DNA from: Symsagittifera roscoffensis
Taxonomy: Eukaryota; Xenacoelomorpha; Acoela; Convolutidae
Direction of reading: 5' to 3'
Length of the DNA: 64,000 nucleotides
NCBI RefSeq assembly: GCF_963678635.1
Contig: NC_087070.1
Location: 682,001-746,000, forward strand
Shown here: positions 15,401 through 27,400 of the stretch, piece after piece
Position numbering within the stretch: the stretch's first letter is position 1
Layout of the letters: the number at the start of each line of letters is the position of its first letter
Made by a program: the position numbers and the translations under genes
The notes under the pieces: model-generated
The model's input: only the letters and a program-made list of their open reading frames with translations
Database searches by the model: none
Told to the model about the DNA's origin: nothing

Positions 15401-18400
15401 ATATAGCGTTTTCGTACTTAGCCGTGGAGAGCTTATAGTTGGTCCAAAAATTGATGTTTATGTTAAGTGGGGAAAAATCAAAAAGGTCATAAAGCGATGA
15501 TGAAAACTCAACCATTTCAAATCACTACTTGTACTTCTCACAAATCATAATTAGTAACAAGTTAATTTTATTTTTTAAAAGTTTTAATTCAATTTTAAAT
15601 GCAATTTGTTTTCATTGACAAAAAATTGTTTATTTGAAGCCCAAAACCAGATTTTTTTCAATACTTAATAAACAAAAGGTAAAACACCAATTAGAGTTCA
15701 CTAATGATGTCAACAATTTTGCATATGAACACACATTAAAAACCCTTCCGTTAACAGAGAACACAATTGTACTCATCTCCGTATCAGTAATTCGAAAGCT
15801 AGCATCAGTTGAAATCAAAATTTTTTTGCGAGAAAGATTTACAATTGAATAGATTTTGATTAATACTGACGTTTGAGAAAAAGGGGTACAATTATAAGTT
15901 TGATTTTTGATTTGATAAGCTAAGCTTCAAATTCAGAAGATCAAAAAATCAGACAAACCAATCTAGTTTTTGCTCATTAAATACAAGATCAATTCAGATT
16001 TATTACCAAATGATGATAGAACGCTGACTATTTTTGAGCTTAAAAAAGCAATTCCATTATAACTTTCTCGCACAGCTGCGCAAAGATTTCAGTGATTAAA
16101 GATAAAGATAAACGTTTTATCAATAGTTGACGAATTGGTCAAATCATCACAGCAACAGAAAACTCTGCTACTTCACTAAATCAAGTTTTTATCGCAATTA
16201 TCAAAAATCAAAAAGCGACGACAAATCTCTTGAAAAATCTGTCACTGACTATTAACGTGTGAAGCTAATTAAGTAATAAATATGATTTGTATCGATTATT
16301 AATTTTCAAAAGGCTCTGCATGCGATCTTGTTTTCTATCGAAAAGTACTTAGCTTTTTCATTAATGGCTCAATACACACGAGTGATCTCTGTCCGCCCGC
16401 AGAAGTAATCAACGACCATTCTGTTTTATCACAACCAAAGAACAAAGAAAATTCAAGTGAATTTGATTATTCAAGCCATCTTTTTGTCTCATGCACGAGA
16501 ACAAAAAATATCCTCGAATAGTAAATGCCTGAGAATGCCTCGCTTCGGTCAAGAGTTATTAGTGAAAAATAAAAAAATATATATAAAAAAAAGAGTAGAT
16601 AACTTTTGACTCATTTGGAGCGTTGCATTTTCGGAATGTTTGGACAATTTGTAAACTAGTTCAGCTGATCGAAAGCTGATTTTTTTTTCGTTCAACCAAA
16701 TATTTCCAGAATAAGAAGAGCTGGGCGCTGTCCAAAAGCATTGAATGTTCCGACTAAATTAATATGACACACAATTTTTTTTTATTTTTCATAATCGCTT
16801 CGTTTTGTGTGAGGTGCGATGAGAGCAAATAGACAAAAAAATTAGATTATAAGACACAATCGACTACACTCTTTTTCGAAAAATGAAAATTAAAGAGCTC
16901 AAACAGAACAAGAAATTCATTTTTAGGTAATTTTAAAAGAAAATTGCTAAGAAAGCGCTGAAAACGAAATTTGAGGCATATTTTTGTCGGGTTCTTTTTC
17001 ACACCGAAAATATGGTTTTCAATATCTAAACACACTACTGACTATGTGGTCAAAGCATAAAACAACAACGATGAGCTATCAACTGAAAAAACTAACGTGA
17101 ATTTGAAAAACTGCAGAAAAACCAACAGACAAAAACCAAAAGCTGCAAATTAAAAGTTGGAAATTTAGTCGTAAAACAGTTCAATATTAAAATTGATTGA
17201 GCCGCATTCAACTAAGAATTGTAATTAGCTTGTTAAAAAATTGGAAACTAAGCTGACTTAAAGTAAACAAAAGCGACGAATTGAACAAAAACGAAAGCTA
17301 AATCGCAAATATATCGGAAAAATACTATTCAGGTTGCAACTAGTACCCGGTTACACCACACTTGCTATCGCAAATTTATTTTTTTGTTGTACCTAATTTC
17401 GGGAGAAAAAACCAAAATATAAAACACCCGAAGACAAAGTTCCTTCCAACTTTCAGCATGCGAGCAGTTTAATTTTATTTCAGAATTTCTATTTTTGACG
17501 ATTTTTTAGACGACCAAACTGACTTCATCAGAGCCCTCCCGAAACAAAAAAAAAGTAATTTTTGTCAAAAAAGGTCCTCGGGCAAATTTAGAAAGCAATA
17601 CACCAAAAACGCCATCTTTGGGCACTTTTTGTAGAAAGCGTTGACCACAGAGAAGTTACCTTCGGAATAATTTTAAGGTTGATCGGTCAGATATTGATGT
17701 CCTCAAATAGTACCAAGGCTTCTAGTATTACGCTAGCAATACTATAGACGTCGGACAAAACGCTTGCTAGGAATAAAGGGTCCTTTCTACTTTCTATCTT
17801 AGAAAGTAAATCTAAAATTCGCTGAGAAATATTTTATTAAAAAAAGAAGGAAGTATGAATTTACAGCAAGTTGCCTTTTGACTCAATATCTATTTTAACG
17901 GTGAGATTAGAGATATTTTTTAGAGATTGGTTGGGGTGGTAGAAGAGAGTGGTGTTGGTGTTAGAAGAGATATTGTTGGAATGAATTCCCGTAGTTTTGA
18001 GCTTCTATTTATACTCAGATTGGGAAATCACGCCACTTTTCGTATCAAATGAGAAGTTTCTTTTAACTTCGTATTCTTTATTCGTACATTCGTATTTTAC
18101 GAGAAGAAGGTTTCGTATGCTCGTATTTTACGAGAGGAATCGTTAATATTCGTATTGAATGAGAATAGTCGTTTCAATTCTCAATGCTTAAAACGTTATA
18201 CGAATTATTCCAATAGCATTTCCCTTCCTTTTGCAAGGGAATAAAAACATATTTCTTTTGGTGGTGGCGGCGGCGTCACATTTTGTGAACGCAATAAAAT
18301 AATTCATGTTTCTGTTTCTATTTGAAATCAGAACATATCCATCCTCCTATTTGGAGAGGGAAAAAAACTGAAACTTTCATTTTTATTACTTTTACTTGAA

Positions 18401-21400
18401 TAGTGGGGTAATTGTTGATCAATCGAAGCTTTTTCTTTCAATCTCATAAAGTTGGTTCAATAGTTTGTTGGTATTACAGGTAGCAGATGTTTTTGAACAA
18501 CTGATACTTTGAGTCAGGCTTGAATGAATATAAACACATCAGTTACATTTATAAATCAAAATAGAGTTTACACAACCAAGGGATTTAACTATAAAATTAA
18601 ATACATCAAAATTATCTGTTTCTCAAAAGTTTGAAGGTTAGTTTTATTCCTTAAACATTCTTTTTCCGAAGTCTCCTTTTCTTCCTGAAGTATGTGAAGT
18701 CTGTCCACACGCGTAATAAGGGGAGGACTGGTTCATACAAAGGGGGTATTTTTTGTGTTTTTTGTTTTTTATAAAAGTCAAAATTGTTAAAAGGAAATTA
18801 ATAGCTATACTACATAGCTATATAAAGCGAAAGAATAAATGCTTAAATAAAAGGATAAATTTCTTACAATTTTCCTTCCAACCGGGCTATAAGTTGTTGA
18901 TTTTTTGTTTTCAAATTGTGGATTTGCTTTTTCAGCTCCCGGATTTGGTGCGTTTCATGGATATGACTGCGCTGAATTTGCTCAGTATAGTCATCTAACT
19001 GGGGGGTTTGTAATTTTGCTGTCAGATACTTTGCTGGGACATAGATTTTTTGATATTCAAGAAGGGAATTAGTTATGGAATACATTTTTTTTATAGGGTG
19101 ATAAGCTTCTATTTTAAAACGATTGATTAATGGATTCAAAGCATAATTGAGATCCATATCGAAGCCAGGATTGCTTTTAGAATTAATGTATCGTTCCCTT
19201 TCTAACTGAATATGTAATCTAGTGTTTATTTCAGTGGGGTGCAAGGGCTGTCGCCTAATGGTCATTGGACAATGAGAAGTTGATACCGGCGTATTTGCCG
19301 TTAGTATCTTATATGGTTTTACAATCTGGGTCCGTTTTTTAATTTTAGAATTCGAGGGAACCAGGGGTATTTGAAAATCAGGGGGTGAAATTTTTAGGGG
19401 TGGTGGCTGTGATGCTGTAGTTATTGGGACAGCTGAACTAGTTTGAAGTAGTGGCTCAACGAAGGATCGTGTTGAGGTCGGTTTTGCAGTGGGTGTTGTA
19501 GTAGAAGAAACAGTTGGTTGTTGAGTGAGTGCTGAAATCTGCGAGTCCAGTGGATCGGTTGGTGGCAGGAGTGAGAGAAGATCTTCAAAATCTCTCAAGT
19601 CGTCATCAAGTGTTGTGTTCATAGTTGAATCAGTTGGTATATCCTAGAACAGTAGAATTTTTTTATTAGACTGGGTTTGTTGGGTGATCCAAGTTTTGAG
19701 TTCTTCTCTCAAAACTTGTTAATTGGATGTGAGGATACATACGATCCTGGTTTATTTTATCAATTTCCTCTAAAAGAGGGGCTTGTATTTTCTGATCACA
19801 TTCTTGTTCTATTTTTTCAGTTTGCTCATCTTGAGTGAAAATTGAGGTCACTATGGAAGTGAAAAGTATATTATATGAAGCGGCAAGTAATACTTTGCCA
19901 AAATGTAGTGAGCGGCCGGTGATTTTGTGAATATGCATAGCCTTTATTATGAATACTAGGCAATCTAGTATGAATTTCACAAATAGAAAAGAGGCGAAGA
20001 CTATTCCGCATTTTTCTAAATAGTATTGTACTTTCCCGAATATACGGGTGTATTCGTTTTTCCAAAAGTTTGGAGAGATGAGATAGTCCAAATAAATTGT
20101 TTGGGAAGAGCCTAGCGGGCTGTATGAGTCTTTGAAGAAAATGTTTTTAGCATTTAGAAAGGACCTGGATACTTTTTGCAGTATTCCTTTCATCTCTGAA
20201 TTATCGGAAATCATATTCCAGAATTTTTGCATTTGAGCATAAGTGTAGATTGAAGCGCCTTGGCTAGAGGCTAGAGAATGCTTAATCTTTTGAATTATCT
20301 CTTTTGGTTTAAAGAGATGTGGTCCTGTAACCCTTGTAATTTGAGGGGTTAATTCAATCCAGGACTTATCATCATCAACATCTAGTTGAAAGAGATTCGA
20401 ATGTTTGTCGGAGCAGTCTTGTAGATCTGCCGACTGAAAAGTTTGTCGCGTAATTGGATCGACAAATTGAATATTTTCCTTATACATAATGGGAATGCGA
20501 TTATAGCATTCATCCATTAATTGCAAAGGTGAATAAAATTTTGGACAATGATAGAGCCAGGCAACATTGCCATTGGTCTCTAAGAACATAGAGCGGTTTT
20601 TGGTTAGAATATAGCCAGCCAAACGTGGGCTTTCAAGCGAAAGCATTAAAGTATTTAATATTGAGGAGCGTTCTAGCTCACATTGATTTTGCAGAAGGGC
20701 TAACTCGGCCGTTCTGAGCATGTAGAAGCTATAAAAAAGAATATAGTCCAATTTGGTACCTATATGAGCTTCGTAGTCAATTTGATGACTTGAAAATTGG
20801 AGTGGCGGCGAATCATCACTTAATGTGAGAAAAGTAGAATTTGGTTGGCCGGCATTATGAATAGTTCCCGTTTCTGGGGTTGGTTTAACTTGGATTCCAG
20901 TATCCATATTGAAACCGTCAGTGTATGCAATAAAAAGTGAATCATATGAAGTTGGATACACTATTCTGGGATGACCACAAAGAGATTGCGGTTTATTCAT
21001 CACCTGTAGCATAAATTTTTGAGAATCCCTTGTATGGGTAGAATGAATAGATGGGCTAGAATCGCCTTTAATTATGTAGTATGATTCTTCGTTTTGAATC
21101 ATTTTAGCCGGAAATCTGTTTAAAACAGTGAAAATGCAATTGTTGGGTTCTTCCCAAGTATAAGCAAAAGCGTCTAAGGATGTTGTTTCACATCCATTTT
21201 CAGACACTGGACAGGGCAAAGGAATGTTTTGCCAATTATTGACTGTTCCATCTTTGAGGTTAACAGTCAGGGTTACATTTTGCATGTAAGTTTCAAAAGT
21301 GTCCAATTTAATCCAAGAACGGCCATCACATTCGTTATGATGTTTGCCGTCAACTTTGCCAGCATGGGCATTAGTTACTGTTTTAACATTAAATTTGAAA

Positions 21401-24400
21401 GGAATATTTCCAATACTAGCATAGCCTAGGTTAAGATAACCTCTGTCGGCGGCCAATTTACATTCATTGGCAGATAAGTGGAGATCAGTAGTGATCATAT
21501 TTTGTCGAGCGTCAATACCACTCGAATCAAAAGAATCGCAAAACCAACGCATTGATTGGTGTTTGATTCGACACATTGTCGCATTTACTTTTGTGCGATA
21601 ATGTCTCTGATATAGAGTAACATAAGCATGGGCTACTTTAATATTTTCTGGTTGGACTTTGCAAGGTGTTACTTTATTTAGAGAGAACATTTTGTTAGAA
21701 GTCATTAGTTGACAATCATAATGAGCAACCCGAAGATTATTTGCAGTATTTGCATATAATTGTTCTTTCGGATCAAATGCTGAGGTTTGATTCGAAAGTA
21801 TCATTAGAGTTAAAAGACCAACCAAATAAATTTTTTGCAAATTTATTTTTTGGTGGTGAATGATAGTAGAATAATTTTTAAAAGTACTTACTTTAAGCAT
21901 TTCCTCGAGAGTGGTTAGAACAGGATCTTGGTCCATTAGTTCACCTTCCTCTATTTCACTATTTGGATTTGTCATTTTGTGGATTTTTGTGAAGGGAAAT
22001 CTGAGTTAGATTTCAATTTTTGTTGAGGAATTCAGCAGATTTTATATTTTGGAGAGAGAGAGAGGAGGATTTGAATGAAAGATGTGGAATTGAGCAAGAA
22101 TGAAAACAACTGTATATCAGTTAGTTTTTAAAGGCTGTTTTTGCTTTTTTGCAAATCTAAGCTCTGATTGGCCGTTGTTATTCGGCGTCTTTCGGAAGTG
22201 ACTCTTTTTAAGTCGTAATTCATTCGCCATTCGTTTTGTGGTTTTTTCCAATCTGGCTTAATGTCGTGGTTTTTCCACTTATTTTTGATTTGTTGAGATC
22301 TAGCAGTGGAATGATAATCATTCGTTTATGCTGATGTTAATTTTAACAACTGCATTCCCCTTCCTTATTGGAGGAGGAAAATGAAAAAAAAACATCTCTT
22401 CATAAAAGAGGACTAAAAGCAACATCATTTGTTTGCTTTCCGTTTCAACTTCATCTGTTATCTCAGTATTTTTAAAAATTTTTGCTTTCTTGAAAAATGA
22501 GTTATATCGAGCCTGAAGACAATCTGGTGGACTTTCCCGAGAAGTTTTTGAACTTGCGGGATGAGTTGGATTTTAAACACGAAGCCTTGCTGGAGGACAA
22601 GGAAGTTGAGAGAAGAGTGGGAATATACGACGATTTAGTCGAGAAGGGTGCTAATCTGACACCCATGGAGTTCATGATATTTATGGACCGGAGTTACATA
22701 TTCAAGTATCCGGTCCTGAATACTGACGAACTGTTTGAGCTGGGCTCGATTCAAAGTAGGTGCTTCACGAAGAAAATTCGGAGCCCATGGAGTGGAAACC
22801 ATGTGGTTTCCCAAGAGACAATGGACTTTTTGTCCTTATTCTTTGGGGAGGATGTAAGTTTATTTTACAATACACTCAATTTTAAAAGAAATAAAAAAAA
22901 TTTTTTTATTCAAGTGGCATGGCAACATAGAAATACTATATAAATTTGTTTTAGTTTCAAGAAGAATTCTTCAAAAAGCCAGTGGCGGAGGCAGAGTTTA
23001 GACGGAAAATAGAGCTTGAGATTATGCTGGAGGAGATTTATCAAGCTTGGTGGCGGCCGTACTCAGCGCTGCAGTTTGCAGTGAGGAGCCTGAGTAGGGC
23101 CGCGGAAAACTCGTTAGAAAAGATGGCGGCATTAAAACTTATGAAAGCGTACTCAGATATTAAATCTCATATTTATAAAAGTTATTTTTAAATTTATTTA
23201 TTAACATGTTATTTTTGGTGTTTTGTGCTTTTATTAGAAACGAAATATTTATAAAGTAGAAAAAGAAAAAAAAGAGAAGGCCAATAAAAAGAATTAAAAA
23301 AATATTATGCTGGCCAAATAAATGGTTTAGTGTTTTTATTTCTTTTTAAATTTGCCAATTATGCTAGATGGAATTGTAGTTCCATAAAAGTTTGTAGGAC
23401 GATTTGTTCGTTTAGGTTTTTTAGATTCTGAAAGTGATCCAGGTGCGGATCGAGTATTTTCATAGAAGCTTTCTTGAGAGCTATGAGGAATATTTTTTCC
23501 GTCAGTAAAGCTTTCTGATGATTCAGATAAACGAGGGAAATCAGGAGGACGGGGAGTATTATATTGTGTTGTTATATTTTGGTGGCGGCGGCCAAAGTCA
23601 TTTGCGAGACTAGTATTAGGACTTATACTGCGGCTAGGTAGGCGGCGGTGGCCATAACTACTAGATTGACTAGTTGAAGGATTAGGGGTTTTATCAGCAG
23701 GATAGGGAGTTGAACTTCGAATAGGTCTAAGATTCTGGTCAATCGCAGTCGCATCGAACAAAGTTCTTAGATGCATAGTTTCTCTGCCTGAATCTAATGA
23801 TTGATCTTGGACAATAGTTCTATTTTGATCCTCATTTGTAGGATTATTATCAGTCATTTGCTGATAACCATTGTTGACTACTGGCCAAAACTGGTATTGT
23901 AGATTTTCAACTTGTTTCGGTTTATTGAAAGAGTCGATTTGATGATTTGTTATATGATCATAAAAATCACTTGAAAATAAATCACTAGAGTACTCCTGTA
24001 GTAGCTTGGGCATTTGTTGTTCTTTAGGAAAGTATTCAACAATATGATTGCGGTGGACAATCTTTTTTTCGTTAGTGAAATCATTTTGAATTCCGTATGT
24101 TACTTCCGTGATTTTTTCAATTACGGTGTAAGGTCCAGATCTCAAATTTAAAAGCTTTTGACTTTTCAATAGTGGTTTGGATCTATTTTCTAGTAACACT
24201 TTTGTTCCTTCTTTTATGGGCCGTCCTAATTTAAATTGATTTCGGAACATGTGGGCCTTATTAGTGATGCGGCGGCAATGGGTATAGGTGTTACTATAAA
24301 TCAGCTTAAAATCATTTTCCCTTTTTAATATTTCAGCGGAAATTTGATTTTTTAGAAATCTATCTATGGTCTCATTGTTTGACTTATGCTCGGTATGAGC

Positions 24401-27400
24401 ATGATTTTCGAGACCAGCGCAAAATTCAGAGGTACATCTTTTGTTTTGGTCGCGGTAGAGGCCTAATTTAAGGCTAAGGGGAACCTGAGGTTTTATGCCA
24501 AAGACAATCTCATATGGAGTGTAACCTGTACTTGAATTAATGGCGGTGTTATGTGCAAAAGCAAATTTATTTGTTAATTCAGACCAGTTTGAGCCTGAGG
24601 TACTCAAGAAATGTCGAAAGTACTGGGTTAAATGTTTATTCTGGACTTCAACTTTTCCGTTAGTCCAAGGCGAGTAAGTAGTTCTTGGTCTCAGGGTTAT
24701 TCCCAATTCAGAGGACCAATGAGCAAAGTCATTACTCATGAATGCACTTCCATTATCATGAATAATTTGTTGTGGAATACCAAATGTTGTTATGTATTTC
24801 TCTAAGAGCTTAATGGTTTCCTTAGAGTCTGCATGGGTGCATGGATATACTTGAAGATATCTAGAGAAGGCATCTATCACAACTAAGCAAAAGTTTTTGC
24901 CGTGACTTGATGGTCTAAGTGGACCTTTATGATCAATGTGGATCGTTTTCATTGGGATTGTTTCTAATTGTCCCCATTGTTGTAATGGAGCTTCATTCAG
25001 GTCTTTTCGTTTAGGTTTATTTTTCTGACATTCTAGGCAATCATGAAGAAGCATGTTGACCCATTTATAGAGTCCGGGCCAATAGAAATATCTTTTGATT
25101 ATTTCCAAAGTTTTTGTTTCGCCGTGATGACCGCTAAGAGGATGCTTATGAGCTAACTCAAAGCAGTTTAGCACTAGAGAGATGGGTAAGCAAATTTTTG
25201 GACTCTTAGTGTAGTCATCATTATATTCATTAATACATAGAAGATCATGTTGGTCTTCAATGAATAATAATTCGAACTGCCTGATATAGGCTTTTAATCC
25301 TTTTTCTTCACGATAAGGATTTTTTTTGTTTCTTTCTGGCTTTTCGTTTTGCTTTATGCAATTTTTGATATCTATGATTACAGTATCGTTACACTGCTCT
25401 TGCATAATTGTTTCAACGTCTAAATTTGCTTCTTTAGCAAAGTCGGTCATTTTTGCTATCAGTTCAAGAGAATCTGATTTATTCTCTTCAGATTGGAGAC
25501 TTAGGGGTTCAATTAACCTCAAGGATTTTGTTTTGGTTGCAAATTCATTTTTTGCTTTAACCAGGTCGTTGAGAAGGTTGTTCTCAACATTGCCTTCATA
25601 TAAGTCAAGCCATTCTGAATTTTCCAAAGGATCATCAAGTGCAGATACTTCATCTGGAATTTCTTCATAAATGTTTTCATTGTTTATATCTGGTATAGAT
25701 AGCCGTTTGATTTGGTTAATTTGTTTGCCAAATCGGAAGAAATCTGTTATATTTTGTATCGCACTACAAGATTCTTCAAAATATTCTGGAGCATCTTCAA
25801 TGCTGAAGTCTCCTCTGTCACTTATGTTGATTAATTTCTTTTTCCGCCTTGCACTTGAGCAATGACTGGATAGCAATCGTTTTGAAATATGTTATCATCT
25901 TTGTGGAGTACTGAATAACATATTTGTTCTCCATTGTCTAGGATGAACTTTATATCATTTGGAATGGTTTTGTGTTCTAGTTGATATCTTTTGATATCAG
26001 CGATGGGCACATTTCGGCTCAATAAGTCAGGAAAGGCTAGGTTTGAACCTGGGGTATAGATTATTTTCAAATTGTTGAATTTTGTCAATACGACTTGATA
26101 TTTGAAAAATCTATGAGAAAGTTGTCCTTTTCTGGACCATAAGAAGAGAATAGGTCTGTGATCACAATATAGGTATAGAGGAAAGGGTGAACCTATAATG
26201 TAGAATTCATAGGTTTGCAAAGCAGATATTATTCCACATAATTCACGATGTTGAGTAGACATTTTCTGCTCAGCTTTATCAAAGACTCTAGAATTGGCAG
26301 AAACAATTCTTTTCCCTTCAGGGAAGTCTTGGATGAGTATACATCCGGTTCCTACATTTGAGGAGTCGGCGTGAATGTGGAATGGGTAGTTTACATCGGG
26401 TATGGCATTTGAAATATCATGACAGAATTTGTCTTTCAGTTTTTGAAAAACTTCTTCATGGCATGGTAGCCATTGAAACTTATCACTACTGTTTGCCAAT
26501 TCATATAGACATTTTGCGTCCACATGAAAATTGATGATGTATGTGCTGTAGAATCCCATGACACCTAATACTCCTAGGACTTCTGTTTTTGATTCAGGGG
26601 ATTTCAATCTTTTTATGTCATCAATTCGTGAAGCGATTGGGGAAAGACCATCTTTAGAGACAACATGGCCTAAAAATTTAACTTTTCTTAGGAAGAAAAA
26701 GGTTTTATCAGGGGCAGCTTTTAAGTTAGCCTTCCGTAAAAGAGAATGATATTCTCGAATTGTGTCAAACATTTCATTTTTACTTTGACTCTGTAACAGA
26801 GTGTCGTCTATGTAAGTAATTGCTTTTTTTCCTTTAATGAGAGGTCCGAAGGCATATCTCATTAGTTTACTGAAGAAATTTGGAAGTGGTTTCAAGCCAT
26901 AAAAACCAACTTGGTAGGTATATTGTCTACCTCCTACAATAAAGCTTGTTAATTTCTGAGCCTCATCTGTTAGAGGTACTTGATGGTAGGCGCAAGAGAG
27001 ATCACTACTTGTGAAGTATGATCCGTTTATTCGGGTCATGAGAACTTGTAGTGGTTCTAATGGCCAACTACAATTGCTAGTATCTGTGATTGAGTTTAGA
27101 TACCTAGCATCCAAGACCAACTTAACGTAGTCTTTTTTTGGAAGAATGATGACTGGATTTACGAACCATGAGTTCATATCATCTTTTTCATTTAGTTCTC
27201 TGACTATGCCTGCTTGGATTAACTCATCCATTAACTTGTCCAATTTATCTCTTAGATGGACTGGGATTTTACTCGGTCGTTGTTTTTTGAACGTTGCGTC
27301 CTTTTTGAGTGGTATGTGGAATTTATGTTTTGTTTTTCCAATATCATATTTGTGATGAGAATAAACGTCTTGATCATCTATCAGCATTTGAATTAGATCA

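Larger units (their letters stand above)
21976..22496. promoter_or_regulatory. Divergent intergenic region between env and the antisense gene
   Basis: 521 bases without coding potential separate two divergent starts (env at 21975 minus; antisense gene at 22497 plus). It contains a TATA-like element for each direction (22041-22046 minus; 22401-22408 plus), a (GA)n run at about 22052-22066 and an AATGATAATCATT near-palindrome at about 22310-22322. This is the layout of a bidirectional promoter. Confidence 0.5.

Noticed and set aside
22497-22943. Reading the antisense ORF as a single unspliced 148-codon gene
   Set aside because: The last 29 codons are AT-rich, start exactly at a GTAAGT donor and lose the codon character of the rest; the acceptor at 22954 restores a phase-matched second exon.
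25326-25865. Plus-strand frames opposite integrase
   Set aside because: Shadows of the integrase frame. They lack the start context, splice signals and codon contrast seen for the antisense gene at 22497.
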